Of a stretch of DNA of 64,000 nucleotides, positions 21,340 through 34,140 are shown in pieces (position 1 is the first letter of the stretch; every line of letters starts with the position of its first letter). The notes under the pieces are model-generated. The model searched no databases, was not told the DNA's origin, and worked only from the letters and a program-made list of their open reading frames with translations. Made by a program: the position numbers and the translations under genes. Source of the stretch: Hofstenia miamia (taxonomy: Eukaryota > Xenacoelomorpha > Acoela > Hofsteniidae); contig CABFPE010000196.1 in NCBI GenBank assembly GCA_900660155.1, forward strand, positions 466,462 through 530,461, given 5' to 3'.

Positions 21340-22337
21340 GCTGTTCCATTAATTACTTTGGCGTGGTCAATGTGTTTAGATGTAATACAGGCCCACGCCA
21401 AAGTAGATGTCGCACTTTTATTCCTCTGATGAATCAAGTTAAGCATAATTTTTTCACCATTTTCTTTGCGCGCCCATAGTACCCTATAGTCTCGCTGCAG
21501 TTCAATTTTAGTTTCTTCAGAAAAACAGTCTATCCACTTGGTGTTGTGTATTGACAAAAGCTTCTTTCATTTGATTTTTTGCCCTTAGTTCAGGTTTCGT
21601 GACTACTTTAATAGAATTCACTCTCCCAAACGCCTTGAAACTGTCATTCGAGATATTGATTGACCATTTGTATTATAAGCATTAATTTGTGCTGCTAATT
21701 TACGATTTGAAAAACTTATTTTTGATTGGCCGTTCAATTCTTCCGGTAGTATTTTTTGGGCTGTAATTATCAATAGTATTTTTTACAGTACCAATAGAAC
21801 ACCTAATCATTTTTCCAATTTCATTTTCAAATCCATCGCCTTACTTCGCTGAACAAATATTTTGATGAGCGCATTTTTAAACAATATAAAACCAAGGCAC
21901 AAACAAATTGAAATATTCAAAATAAAATTCTAATGCATTATATTACGTATATTGTGTGCTGATTGGCTGAAAATGCAAAATTCACAATTCAACAACTGCA
22001 ATTGACAAATAGCAATGAATCATTTTAAAATATTCAGAAACTTTTGTGCAATCAAAATATTGAATTCACTTGAAATAAATATTTTTTAAAAACATTTAGT
22101 AGATTCAACGCCAGAAATTAGTTTTATATAATTTACAAAATGTATTTATTATAAATATTAAAAATTAATCAAATGATTTATCAAAACTATCTCTGTGAGC
22201 TGAACACCAGCAGGATTTCTAAACAAGATGTTCAGAAACATTTGTGCCAGACTATTATTATTTTATTATTATTGTTTTTCAATGTTGGATTTTTAGAAAG
22301 ACTAAATATTGCTATTTTTGTTTAAGATTTGTCATAA

Positions 22338-23450
22338 ATGCGTCATGTTCGTCGATTTTCTTCTCTTTCAGCATTGTGCAATCAAATCAAACACAATGGA
22401 CCAATAACTGTTGCCGATTTTATGCGACAATCCCTCAGACATCCTCTGCATGGTTACTATTCAAGTAGAACGAAAGACATTGGGAGTGACTTCGTCACTT
22501 CTCCTCAAGTAAGCTCATTTCTAGGAGAAATTCTAGGTGTATGGAGTTGTCTTGCTTGGAAAGCAATGGGCCAACCATCTAAATTTCATTTTATTGAGTT
22601 AGGTCCTGGTTCTGGACTTCTTGCGAAGGACTATGTATCTAGCTTTGCACATATTTCTAAATTACCGTTGTCAAATATTTCCATGTCCTTGGTTGAAATA
22701 AGCAATAACTTAAAATTAATTCAAAAGTCAAACCTCAGCTCAATTATTGAAGATATTTGCTGGTTTGATTCTCTAAATAACATACCAAATGATTTACCTA
22801 CCCTCGTGATTGCCCATGAATTTTTTGATGCTCTTCCAGTTCATGTATTTAAAAAGGTTAATGGACAATGGGCAGAATTACTTGTAGATATAGCAAGCTT
22901 TGAAGATAACCAGTTAAATTTTGTACAGTCGCAAGTTTCAAGTGTGCCTAAAGCGTGCCTACCTCCGCTAGATTGCTCTCGTGATCATATTGAAGTATGT
23001 TTGGAAGGTGCATCAAAAATTGAAATTTTAGCTAAGCGTGCACACCAACAAAAACATGCATGTTTGATTGTCGATTATGGACATAATGGAGACGAACAAG
23101 ACACATTGCGTGGGTATTTTAATAATAGACAAGTGAATATTTTGGAACATTTTGGCTCGTGTGATGTAACTGCAGATGTTGATTTTAGCTTCCTAAGTAA
23201 GCATGGCGAAGATAATGGGTTGTCTATTCTTGGACCAATTGAACAGGGGCATTTTCTTTTAAATTTGGGCATTGATTTACGTTTAAAAAACTCATTGGCG
23301 CTGCAAAGAAATAGTGATAAAAGGAATGCTTTACTAAATGCATTCAAAATGCTAGTTGGACCCTCAAATATGGGGTCACGGTTTAAAGTTATGTGTTTAT
23401 CATCGCCCGAGTTAATCTTACATGAGGATTTCTCTAGTGCATTTAAATAA
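22338..23450 (+). CDS. NDUFAF7: Mitochondrial protein arginine methyltransferase NDUFAF7
   Basis: Intact 370-codon single-exon gene. NDUFAF7 (MidA family) is a SAM-dependent enzyme of the mitochondrial matrix that dimethylates an arginine of complex I subunit NDUFS2 early in complex I assembly. Visible motifs: GPITVADFM (21-29), HPLHGYY (35-41), DFVTSPQVS (51-59), SAM-binding ELGPGSGLL (87-95), LVE (118-120), AHEFFDALPV (159-168), DYGH (246-249), LRGY (257-260), DVTADVDF (276-283) and MGSRFKVM (345-352). The first 10 residues (MRHVRRFSSL) are basic and Ser-rich, like a short targeting peptide; human NDUFAF7 is 441 residues, mainly because of a longer N-terminus. An in-frame TAA directly precedes the ATG, fixing the start. 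TTTTTAG (ending 22296) is a possible 5'UTR or trans-splice acceptor. No poly-A tail or duplication marks it as a retrocopy. Confidence 0.95.
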   Translation: MRHVRRFSSLSALCNQIKHNGPITVADFMRQSLRHPLHGYYSSRTKDIGSDFVTSPQVSSFLGEILGVWSCLAWKAMGQPSKFHFIELGPGSGLLAKDYVSSFAHISKLPLSNISMSLVEISNNLKLIQKSNLSSIIEDICWFDSLNNIPNDLPTLVIAHEFFDALPVHVFKKVNGQWAELLVDIASFEDNQLNFVQSQVSSVPKACLPPLDCSRDHIEVCLEGASKIEILAKRAHQQKHACLIVDYGHNGDEQDTLRGYFNNRQVNILEHFGSCDVTADVDFSFLSKHGEDNGLSILGPIEQGHFLLNLGIDLRLKNSLALQRNSDKRNALLNAFKMLVGPSNMGSRFKVMCLSSPELILHEDFSSAFK

Positions 23451-26400
23451 TTTCTCTAAAAATTATTGCAATTTATTGTTTTGGTTTGTCTGTTAATTTT
23501 TATTTAGCAATCTTGTAAATCTTCAATTTGTCAAAAATTCTTCCCATGTTTTTGTTGGCTTTCATTCGAATTCTAGTATTTTTTTTCTCACTAATTCTAT
23601 AATATTTCTTTCATTTTTTTCATCGAAATCTGCTATACCTGTTTTCCAACCAGGATAGTAAAATTTGATGACTGATCCGGTAGTTTTTGCTGACTTCTGA
23701 CATATTTTCTGTGTAAATTGAAAGGAATCTGTCTTGGAGAGATGGTTCAATCAGCATGTTTATCAATATCTAAAATGACTCCATGGTACTATATCCACCA
23801 TGTCATATTTGTTTGAATTAATTACACTTCGATTAACAGCAACACCATTTTGCAAAATTACTATTATAAAGTCCTTTGCATTAGTTTCGTAATTGGAAAT
23901 CAATCAGGTTATCTATTTATTTACCATTTAATTTTCTCTACTTCTGATCGTGATTACCTCTACTTTAAACTTTCTGTTTTTGTTTTTGACTAAACATTAG
24001 TTCATATGCAATCGGGTTATCTCACGTACTTTCAAATTAGGATTTATCTACATTTGAATGAATTATTCTAAATACTTTGTTAATAAAATCTGCTCCAAAT
24101 TTTTTTCTGCTTTCTCGTATAAGCTAAATGCATTTTCGTTGGAAGATGTATTTCAACAATCTTTGTAATTATTCAGTCAGCTGATTTTCACATTCAGTTA
24201 TTGAGATTTTTCATAGCTTTCTTCCGTGTGCTGGCCATAAAGATTGAATATTTTAAAATTAAACTAAAAACTGAATAAATTGTCAAATTTCTAACACTGC
24301 GAAAAGGGTTTGTTTACGATGTGAGTTTACTAGGAAATGACTAATAGCGTATGAAAGTAATTAATTGGCTCTTCATTAATTAGCAGCAGTAGTAGTACTA
24401 ATGTCATAATGTAATTTTTATTTGTAGTTATTCTATCATTTTCTGTTTACTTATTAATTTTCTTATTTTCACAATCGCTGGTTTTCAATAATACAATAGT
24501 ATTCTATCTTTATGGTCATCATGAAATTGAATGCATTTACCAAAATTATTGCTTTTTAAATATATATGACGCCTGAAAAAATGTTTGGAAATAAAGAATC
24601 AATCCTACATGAGCGATTATTTCTTTAGAATACATTTACATCCGAATCTGATTTTGCAAATGCGAAATTATGGAATAGAAACAAATAGCAATGTAATAAG
24701 ATTATCAACATAATTGGAAGTATATGTGTCTGCTAGTGTTTGTGCTGAAAGAATAATAAAGCAAACAAAAAATGCTGAAAGGTTTTTTTTGAGCTATTGG
24801 CGGTTTTCTAGTGTTGAAGTCGTAAAACAGTTTGATGGCGTCGTATTTTTACACGGTGTATAATTGAAATAGTTTTTTTAAGACGTATGTTCAAGTTTAA
24901 TAAATTATGTTGTAACGCAAACGGAAGTGGCACACCATTAGAATTAGAATTAGATTATTAGAAATCATTAGAAAATATTTATTTTTCGTAACTGATGTTT
25001 TATGAAGCTTGATATTATGACGCTATACAAACTAGTTTTGTTAGATACTGAGTAAATTTGTTTCAAAAATTGTTATCCAGCAAACTTAGGAAGATGCATG
25101 CTCCAAAATTCTTCTTGAACTAGGTTTTTCGTAGAAACTTGTTTAGCTACCAAGTGGACAAATATGCCTTCCATCTCTAGTATCATCTTCAATGAAAGAC
25201 ATCAATCGTCTAGGATAGATCATTTGAAAAACTAGAAACTACTATCATAACAGTAGTTTACACATGGCTCTTAAAGGAGACGCGATATATATTATTGTTG
25301 TTAAAATTATAATGCAATTTGTTAGTTATGCTACGCTTGTTGTAACAAATTTCTGTAAATTTATTTTGTTTTAGACGGCTTGATGAAGTTATCTGCTACA
25401 GATGTCTATCTATGCATACAATGATGAACGCCATATTTGGCTTTTACAGCTATCATTTCTTGTGACGAATATTTAACGTTGGTAAAATTTCGCTGAATGG
25501 AAATCTTCATCTGATCAATAAAGTAATATCTTTCTTAATTCAAATTCAAAAATTATAAACTCATGACGTTCTGAAATGCGATTTGCAGATTCAAGGTCCT
25601 CGTAATCCTCTTTCTATGTGGGTTGTTTTAATGAAATCGTTTGCATTGGCAATTTCAGTTTTATTAAAGAAGCGTTGTTGATTTGAAGTATTCTATCAAT
25701 TACAGAATCGTACGAAAAAGATCATAACAAATATATATTTCTACTTATGTTTATGTCTCGAGCGGCAATTTTTATAATTCATTCTAATTTGTTTCATACC
25801 GAAATGCAAGATTGGCTTGTGCTTAGCTCTTTATATTAGCTCTGAAAGACGAGAACCAATGATGGATTTTATGGACTCAGTTGCATTGATGTGCTATGCA
25901 TTGAAAAAAGATCCTTGTTTTTACATTTAATTTAAACATTTATTTAAACGAAATACATTTTATTTGAATTACAAATGTATTGAAATATGTTTGTCATCAA
26001 ACCGTAATAGATTAGAATTTAATTAGACTAAGAGAAAGTTAATGTTCTAAAAATGGGATTTCAATTGCTATTGTAACTAAAAGATTCCCAAAAATGGAAA
26101 TTTAACACACATCGTACATACTACATCAGGTTTTAGTCGTAAATGGTACTTATATTATATGTAGGTGTAAAATATACTCACAGAATGTTGAACTTTATAC
26201 TTTATTATAAGTACCTACATGAAAGAATTCTTTCGCTAGTTTCCAATCTTTTTCCCACATCTCTAAAATGTTTGGCACCGTTGTTGCGATACCTACCTGT
26301 CATAATTTAAAAATTTAACTCGATTTCAGTTGAGATGGATAAATCGCCAATACTTGGTTTGAGCACGCTGATAAAGAATTTAAAATTTAACTTCGATGAA

Positions 26401-27653
26401 ATGAAAGTTAGGGCCAGACGGATATCCCACTTTGGGAGTAGTGCACTAATATATTCGCAAGTTAAAGTCTACACCTTTTTAAACGATTTTGGCATACCAA
26501 TATTGAAAGAAAGAAATAAAATGTCTATTTTTATAGTTGCTTTGTAAAATATAAAAAATTGTTTACAACTCTATATAGCGTTAAATAACAATGCAAATAA
26601 AACAACAAAGGCACTACAAAAATTAATATTTGCAAAAACATTACAATTATTAGCTTGAGTTTCTGTGAATTTAGATGCAGGTAGTGAATAATCAGTATTA
26701 TAAAATTAAAATTTGTACGATAATTTAATTTTTACTGTTACTTGAAACAAAGTTCATTCAACCAAGCATTATCAGAAAAACAATTCAAAAACTTGCAAAT
26801 CTCTATTGAACAAGTTTCTATATCGTTTAATCAATGGATGAAAAATTTGAATTTATAACCAATACTGTAATTTGTGTTCTGCGGCAAAGGAATATTTTGT
26901 GAATTTTGATAAATTTCAAAATGAACATTCTATTAAAAGAAATTACAAAATTGAATTATTACAATAACACACTTGAATCAAACAAAAACTATCCTCCATG
27001 TTTCTTAAAAACTCACTGTACATAGTGGCACGACCATTCATATTGGCATTTACAAATCATATTTCCCTTAACAATTAAAAATTGCTGAAGATTTTCCAAT
27101 ATTTTAAAATGTCAATAATAATAAAGCAGATAATCCACCACTCTTTATTTTCTCAGGAATAGGTAAATTTGTTGAAAACCATATATCAACAGCTAACGAC
27201 ATGCATAGAAGAAATTCTTAAGCAAACATCAATTTGGTGTCATGCATCTTTTCTTAATAGAGATTAAAGCTGAAAAAGTGTATATTGGTTCGCTTGCTAT
27301 ATAAAAGGCGTTCAGTTCAATTAATCAATATTTACTAATGAGAAAACTAAGAAAATTTAAATTTTTTAATAATTCATCAATCCTATTTCTATTTGATTGT
27401 TCACAATTCGTGAAATTAAACAATCATTCTTCAAAATTAACATTGATAAAAATAGAGTGAACAGTGTCTCTTGCTATTCAGTCTATAGAAAAATAAGAAG
27501 AAATCTTTATTCAGAAATTACTTTGACAATATATAATTATACTGATAGCAATTCTGCCAGGGGCAATAAATTACAAAAAACAATACAAACAAATATCAAA
27601 ATGATAATTTTAATTTCATTGATGTTAAATCCATTCAATTTGCATATAATATA
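23451..27653. other. Long AT-rich region, no recognised gene
   Basis: Only short open frames. The best, 26335-26547 (+, about 70 codons, MDKSPILGLSTLIKNL...), follows a TTTCAG and has no recognised family. A minus-strand stretch near 25078-25200 is also open for about 38 codons. A mariner-like terminus TACAGGGCTGGCCATAAGTC starts at 27652 with no partner found. Confidence 0.4.
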
Positions 27654-28312
27654 CAGGGCTGGCCATAAGTCACGCCAAAATTAACCCTTTAGTACATGAG
27701 AATGAAAACTAAATGGATAACTATTTATTAACAAACTGACAAAGTAGGGGTGGTTATTATGAAGTCATTTTAAGTGTTTGAATATTTAACTAAATAATTT
27801 ACAAAATCCACATTACAAAATTATGATAATCAACCCAATCAATATTACAATGATTAAGAAAAATTATCTACAAATTTATACAATGAATTTAATATAATTT
27901 TCTGCATACTTTATTCTAATCTAAAAGTTAAGTGTTTGAATGTTCCTCCATTTTCTGTAGTGAAATATTGTAAATTATTTAGCAATGGTAATAAAAACAA
28001 TAGAGAAAGGAAGTATTAAATGAAAATTATGGCAAGTTGTAAAATGTAACTAAGGATATTTTCTGGCAGCAGAGTTTTAATATGGAATGATCCCCAGTCC
28101 TGTTCTTTCTTTTGTTAGCAGGAGTTGAAGTGGAAAATGAACCTGCTGTTGCTGGGGTTCGATTGAGCTATTGGAAAAAATGGGCTGAAATAATATACTA
28201 TTACGTAACAGTTGTAGTGAATGTTATATAATTTCTTAAATAACGTTTTGAAATTGTGCATTAGTATTATATACTTTTGAAAAACTATTTGTAATTTTCA
28301 ATTTCAGTGAGC

Positions 28313-28338
28313 ATATATATATATATATATATATATAT
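28313..28338. repeat. (TA)n microsatellite
   Basis: TA dinucleotide tract. Confidence 0.85.
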
Positions 28339-28493
28339 GCGCATGACAGCTAGTGTTAGTCTTCTCAAGGCACTCTTCATTTATGGGTATCAGAATATAT
28401 TGAAAATATGAGTCTTTTCTTATGAACTAAAAATTTATATATATTTTAATATTTTTAATATTCACATAAAGCTTAGAAAATCGGGATACAATA

Positions 28494-28519
28494 GGGGGTA
28501 GCGATAGGGGTGGGAGGGG
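28494..28519 (+). other. G-run cluster (possible G-quadruplex)
   Basis: Four runs of 5, 4, 3 and 4 G with loops of 8, 1 and 1 bases, in DNA that otherwise has almost no G runs. No associated gene. Confidence 0.5.
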
Positions 28520-28788
28520 AGTGTGGACAGCCGTATTCCCTGTTTACCTAACAAATAAGAATATTAAAGCAACTGAGTAATTAAATGCTATATTTTACGT
28601 AACAATAACTGACGCATTTCATAGTGATTATTTAACCTTCCTATGTAAAATTCTCATGAAGAAAGGGCATGACGTAATTTAATAAATCGTGAAAAATTTT
28701 TTTTATGAAAATTATTTTTGTACCATTTGTCCACCATCTCACACTGAAGTTCAAAAAAATAAATTTTGGAATATCCCTAATATATATA

Positions 28789-30720
28789 TTAGGATGGACC
28801 TGAAAAATGCAAAAAGTTTTTTATAGTTCTTTGTGTCTTAAGTTATACATTTTGAACTATAAAGATACAAAATTAAAATTTAGCAAAAATATTAACGTTT
28901 AGAGGTTGCACATAACTGTTTAAAATGTTACTATTTGCTTCATTCACTTGAAATTGTCATATTTCGGCTCATACATCAATTAGCGTGTGATTTTTATCCA
29001 GTATGCTGGCCGTTTTCTTTAGCAATCACCGGCAACTCTCAACAAATTAATTGCTTGTAATTTCTGGAAGCAACTTTCCATTCATGACAACTCAGGGCAT
29101 TATCAAGCACAAACAATGCTCTAATCGATTTTGCTGGCTTGCGATATTTTTTCTAGCACTGCTGATCGATGTGCGATTAATGGCAAGGTAAGCAATTGCC
29201 CTTTTTACAGCATTCCTAGGTAATCTTTTACCAATGTGTTTAATTTTTGGTATTGAGATCAGAACCAAATCTTCATCATTGTCATCAGACTCCTTAGAGA
29301 TTTCAGAGCTGTTTGTTAATAACTCAGTCTTGTTGATTTACTTTCCAAATTCACAATTTGCTTTCCTCGTTTGGCACTTTTTGGCTTTTCTTCTTTTTTC
29401 TCATCTAGATTACTGTGTGCTATATCTAATAACTTAAGACAATCAGATTTCAATTTTTTAGTATCTCTTCTGTTCCTTCTCAAATGTTGAATTCAGTTTC
29501 TTTTTTGTATTGTAACGCTTGCTTGTTATTATTCTTGAATTTGATTCAAAACTTCGCTAAGAACACCAGAGTCATGTAAGAGAGAACAAACGGGTCATTT
29601 ACTCTTTCCAATGAGGGTTGAAAGAGACCCTGCTTGCTCAAGAGATAGCTCTCAACAAACGATACAAATTGCTAAACCCAATATAACAAGAATGGAATGG
29701 GAAAATTTTGAAATAATTTGAATTCCTCAAATCCAATTTTTATCTAAATTTTGTAAAGCAAAAGACTTTGTTCAAGTCACCAAGACTTTTTTGTTGCTAA
29801 AGTAATAGTGTTTTTTCGTTTGGCATTCAAATTATATTTTTGTAGCCTATGCATAGTATGCAATAAACATTTTTAACAGTTTGCAAATGTCATGATTGCT
29901 ACGATGGACTGAGGAGGTTGTTGGACATTAATTAAGTATATCGCTGTGCCTATTTACTTCTCTTAGGGTCCTGAAGGACAATATCAAGACTCTCACTAAC
30001 AATTTTATTCAACTAAATAATGATGAATAAAAAGGCATGCCATATGTGTGTACTCGATTAGGGTTTTTCGATTGGGGAGCCGTGCCCCCTTGTCAAAGTT
30101 ATATTACGGTGTGGGGGTGTTCTATTTTATTTGTTAAGAAATTAAATTTGGTCAAAATATATCATAGAATAATGTGTTCAAATTTAAGGCTCCCTTGTTA
30201 ATCATTTAGGAGCAGAGTCCTGAAGCATACAATTTCCTCTACTTTGCAGTCTGCTCCCTTTTAGAGATTGAATGTTTTGCCCTTGCTAGCTTACAAATTG
30301 TAACTATTTAATTCAATAAAATACTTGAGCTAACCTGGATATTTCTCGTTGGTTCAGAAGTAAAACATGGTAAAAGTAACTACGCAAATTGAAGTATTTG
30401 AATTTTGATCAAACAAACAATATCTTTGCCTACAATTTTAGTTCGTCCCTCAAAATATGTCAAAATATTCAAGCTGTCCAATTTGAAATTATCAAATATG
30501 CGTTTCTAATATGCAAATATTTTACAATTGATATTAAAAAATTTTGAGATTCAAAGTTGGACAATTACGTTAAATATTATGTACGCCCAAACTGCAAAAA
30601 TTTAACCTTCATTTGCAACCTTAAAAAATATTTAATATACAACCTTTTTTGGGTAGTTTGGGATCTATTTACAGGGTAAGCCCTGGTTATTTTGAAAACA
30701 TAACTTTCAGGTCCACCCTA

Positions 30721-30721
<1 letters not shown>
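28789..30721. mobile_element. Unclassified 1.9-kb inverted-repeat element
   Basis: Left end TTAGGATGGACCTGAAAAAT and, in complement, right end TTAGGGTGGACCTGAAAGTT match in 16 of the first 17 bases. TA-rich tracts lie outside both ends, so the target duplication cannot be fixed. The minus strand at about 29040-29440 has coding flavour (KIKHIGKRLPRNAVKRAIAY, SISSARKNIASQQN) but I do not recognise a transposase. A GC-rich patch at 30070-30110 may be a further insertion. Confidence 0.6.

Positions 30722-30760
<39 letters not shown>
30722..30760. repeat. (TA)n microsatellite
   Basis: TA tract abutting the right end of the unclassified element, possibly its expanded target site. Confidence 0.85.
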
Positions 30761-30762
<2 letters not shown>

Positions 30763-31985
30763 CATCCTGTGCTAAATGTGGTTATGACAATAGTTAGCAG
30801 ATTGCTATTTTCTACATTTAAAAAATATATTGCTTAACATACTGGTGCACTTGGAAAGAAGTATTTCTTAGATCAAAACAAAGCATCATCTAAATGAATT
30901 TTTTTATTTTAAAAAAAATCTTTAAAATGTACTTGTTGCTGTACTTTAACAAAAATGTTTCATTTTGTATTTTCAATATACATTTTAACTGGATTTTCTA
31001 TTTATTGGTGCATCTTTGGTACCATTTATATGCGCCAACTTTTAGTGCAATTTTCCCATGCGAATAAGTATGGCGCCATTTCTGTGATATTAGGTGCCAT
31101 TTTGAGGTTGCTCTAATTATTACTCAATTAGGTACAAGAAACTAAATTGATAATTTCCCATTGTGAAAGACAATAATAACAAATTCATTTTAAATGAAAT
31201 AATAGTTTTTTACTTAAAAATTATTATATCAATGATAACTATGAAATTTTTAGCTGCTTTGCATCGATGCAAGTGGTATTTATAAAATATTTATGTGCAT
31301 TTGATTACTTAAAGTCGTTATTTTACATTTTCCACAACAGCCTAACGGTAATAGAAAACGTCGGATTTTAAATATAATTCCAAATTTGAGAACTTTGCAT
31401 TTCATATTAAACCAGATATAGAACCTTAATGTTTCCAGCGCTTGAAGAGATCTCTACACAATTACTGCCTTCTTCTAGGATTTATTCATTTTAAAATGCA
31501 TGTATCGACAAAAAATAAATATACTTTACTAAAATACAGTTTTTTTCAGTTTTTTTCAAAATCATTAATAGAATTTCTGAAATAGATTATAACCTAGCAC
31601 CTGTAAGTCTTTTAAAGGTACAATTTATAAAGTTCGAGTATGGTTCTAAAATATAGTCTGTTCTATTATTTAAAATAATAAATAATATAATCTATAAATG
31701 ATTAAAGAAGCTAATGTAGTTTGTTGATTAGTTCTGTAGAATAAATTTTAATAATTTAACATCAATTTTTTTTGCACCATCTTTCTAATTCTACTAGCCG
31801 CTAGCGTTACTTTTACCTAACAACCCGATTTGTCTTCATTTGTGAATAATTTTATCCAAGCCTATTGAGAAATATTGAAAGACTTACGCTTACACATCTA
31901 TTCTACTGCCTGAAGTATAGTAAATTAAAAATTTTTTTCATTAAAAAATCCGATTTTATAAAATATTCAAATTATTTTCATACTC
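30761..31985. other. No gene seen
   Basis: AT-rich sequence without supported coding or repeat structure. Confidence 0.5.
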
Positions 31986-32140
31986 AGTGGGCTCAGATAA
32001 TGAAGCGGTCTAATGTCCGTAAGTCAAAGTTTGTCGCGGAGTAGGTGCGCATTCGAGTCGGAAAAGACAGGGGAGACAATCTTCTATCTTGTGATGTTTT
32101 CAGATTTTAAATATCTTCACAAGTTCGTTCGTTGTAAACG
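31986..32140 (+). repeat. tRNA-derived SINE copy
   Basis: Head GGCTCAGATAATGAAGCGGT (A-box-like) and GCGCATTCGAGTCGG (B-box-like) indicate a tRNA-type pol III promoter. The body ending ATATCTTCACAAGTTCGTTC is shared with copies at 59186, 55395 and 45355. No poly-A tail distinguished. Confidence 0.65.
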
Positions 32141-32299
32141 CTAAAGAATTGTTTGAGAAAATCATCACAGACATAGTGGAATTAGATTTAACATAACACT
32201 TAACATTGTTGGGAAATTCCTTGTGCCAATTGAAGAGATTTCAATGAATTTTTTAAAACAACGACATAGTTACCTTTACAGAAATTGTGGTTGACTTAG

Positions 32300-32330
32300 G
32301 GTACAGTACTTGAAAAACTATTCGGACACA
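32300..32330 (+). repeat. Lone Tc1-like terminus
   Basis: TACAGTACTTGAAAAACTAT followed by TCGGACAC has the form of a Tc1 inverted-repeat end. No partner found nearby. Confidence 0.4.
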
Positions 32331-32877
32331 TTCTTTATTTTATATTTTTGTAGATTACAGTTGTTCCAAACACGACTAGTATGATATAATAAGACATTGT
32401 TTTCATAGAAAATATAAAAATATACCAACTAAATGTTTATTACTTTTTCATTTATCTGTATTTATGAAATTTTGTATTTGTCGAAATTCCGTTCATACTC
32501 TTTTTTCCTTACAACGAGATTTTACAAAAAAACTCTCGCAACTGATACAAGAATTTTGATTAAAATGTCAACAGCTTAAATATCCAATGCATTTAAGTGC
32601 AATAAAAACTCGAAAAGATTTTCTGTAAAAAAATAGCGAAGCACTTTTCAATTGCTATTTTACAAATACAAAATACGTACATTCCCTTATACTAAGTACA
32701 TAATAGAAAATTTAAATGGCATTTGTATTTGATATGAGTGTTTAATATTAATACAAACAAAATTACCAAAATAAGAAGTGTCATGAAATCTATGACTTTG
32801 TTGTGTTGTGTATGTTGTGTGACAACGGCCGTTTGCAAGCCTATGGTGGCCTGAGTCAGTACAAATATATGCATATA

Positions 32878-34140
32878 TAGGGTGTTCAGAAAATACTGTT
32901 TAAGAAATAAACCTTTATTATAATTAGACAAAACAATTTTTTCAGTAAATACATGCTTCACAATGTAAGATGGAAAATAATAATTAGAAAAAATACAATT
33001 TATTCAAAATAGTCACCTTTTGACTTGATAACAGCCCTAAGTCTAAGAGGTCAATTTTTAACAAAGCCTTCTCCAATTTAAGCCTCTACAGACCTTGCTG
33101 GGGTTGCGCAGGCTTCCTTCTCCAAAACAGATAATACACAATAGTCCAAAACATTCAAATCTGATGAAGACGGTAGCATTCATCTTTAGTAAAAAACTGA
33201 GGAAAATGATCCTTGCACCAGCGTTGCGTGACTTTAGCAGTATGGGACGTTGCCCCATCTTGCTGAGAGGTCCAATCTCCATCGGGGTACAATGTGTTAG
33301 TCCATAGTACCAGAGCATGTTCTAAAACGTCTTTCACATAAACCTTTTTATTGATTTTGACTCCACTGTCAACAAAAACCAAAGGGGACCTCCCCTCGGA
33401 CGATACGGTGGTCAACACCATTATGGAAGTCGGTTTTTGAGTTTTGCGAACTTTTTTCATCCCTGCAGATATGACTTGCAGGCTTTTTGACAAGATCCTA
33501 TCACTTTGATGATCAACAACCGCTTCAACTGTGAAAATTTTCTCATCACTAAAGATGAGATTTCTTAGCGTGCCAGCCTTGTGTCTCTTCAACGGTCCCT
33601 TGGCTCGTTGAACTCTCTTCTGCTTTGTGACTTCATTTAGCATTTGAAACTTCTATAGCTTATAAGGATATGGTCCTAGATGACTTTTGCACACTGTATG
33701 CATCATTCCCAATGAGGTATGGTGCTCTTTAGCCAGTTTTTTATAGATCATCTAGTATTCCTTCGAATTTTTTCTCTCACAGCTTTGATCAATTTTCGAG
33801 TCCTCTGAGAAATTGGTCGATCTGATCGGGGACAGTTCTGAACATTTTTGGTCTCCGCGTATCTATCCAATGTTGGTTTGATGAACATAACTTTTAAATT
33901 TAAGTGTTTTCCCATCTTGAGTATTTCACTTCTTGTTTTCTTCTTCAGATGCTGCTCAATCACAAACTCTCATTTCAAAATAGAAGTCATTTTGAAAATG
34001 TCTTTTAGAAAATTAGTTTCCGACAAGAAAGTCTATAAGTGTAGCTTTAATCTGGAAATATAAGATACATTTATGAATAATATTTTGGAAGTTATTCATG
34101 TAACAAAATTTATAACAGAACATATTGAACACCCATTATA
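32878..34140 (-). mobile_element. Mariner-family element
   Basis: Left end TATAGGGTGTTCAGAAAATA and, in complement, right end TATAATGGGTGTTCAATATG are inverted repeats with TA at the outer edges. Length about 1.26 kb fits a full-length mariner carrying one gene. Confidence 0.8.
33058..33963 (-). pseudogene. Mariner-family transposase, broken
   Basis: The N-terminal part (33748-33963) reads EILKMGKHLNLK and then RSDRPISQRTRKLIKAVREK, the helix-turn-helix and GRP-like hinge. The catalytic part (33155-33643) reads RNLIFSDEKIFTVE (first Asp), then SIMVLTTVSSEGRSPLVFVD, and DWTSQQDGATSHTAK (second Asp). After a frameshift near 33160 the third Asp appears in SSSDLNVLDYCV. One frame change separates N-terminal and catalytic parts as well. 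Apart from these breaks it is nearly full length. Confidence 0.85.

Larger units (their letters stand above)
20045..21840 (-). pseudogene. Tc1-like transposase, broken and interrupted
   Basis: Upstream part (21348-21840): MTVSRRLG helix-turn-helix end, HTKWIDCFSEETKIELQRDY (D/E catalytic strand region; usual SDESKF is decayed), then TLAWACITSKHIDHAKVING, equivalent to the WGxIxxxGxxxLxxINGT block. A hAT element interrupts directly after INGTA. Downstream part (20045-20257): NARCHRSKLVR (usual DNAxxHxS) and WSSHSPNLNI (usual WPxxSPDLNPIE). Several frameshifts and stops throughout. Family is clear from block order. Confidence 0.7.
19952..22254 (-). mobile_element. Tc1-like element (carrying a nested hAT)
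   Basis: Left end TACAGTGTGGCACTAAAATT TCTGAACA and, in complement, right end TAATAGTCTGGCACAAATGTTTCTGAACA form matching inverted repeats with TA at the outer edges. Net length without the inserted hAT is about 1.2 kb, right for Tc1. The right end stops 84 bases before the NDUFAF7 start codon. Confidence 0.7.

Noticed and set aside
23075-23347. Minus-strand 90-codon ORF inside NDUFAF7
   Set aside because: Antisense shadow; no family or splice signal.
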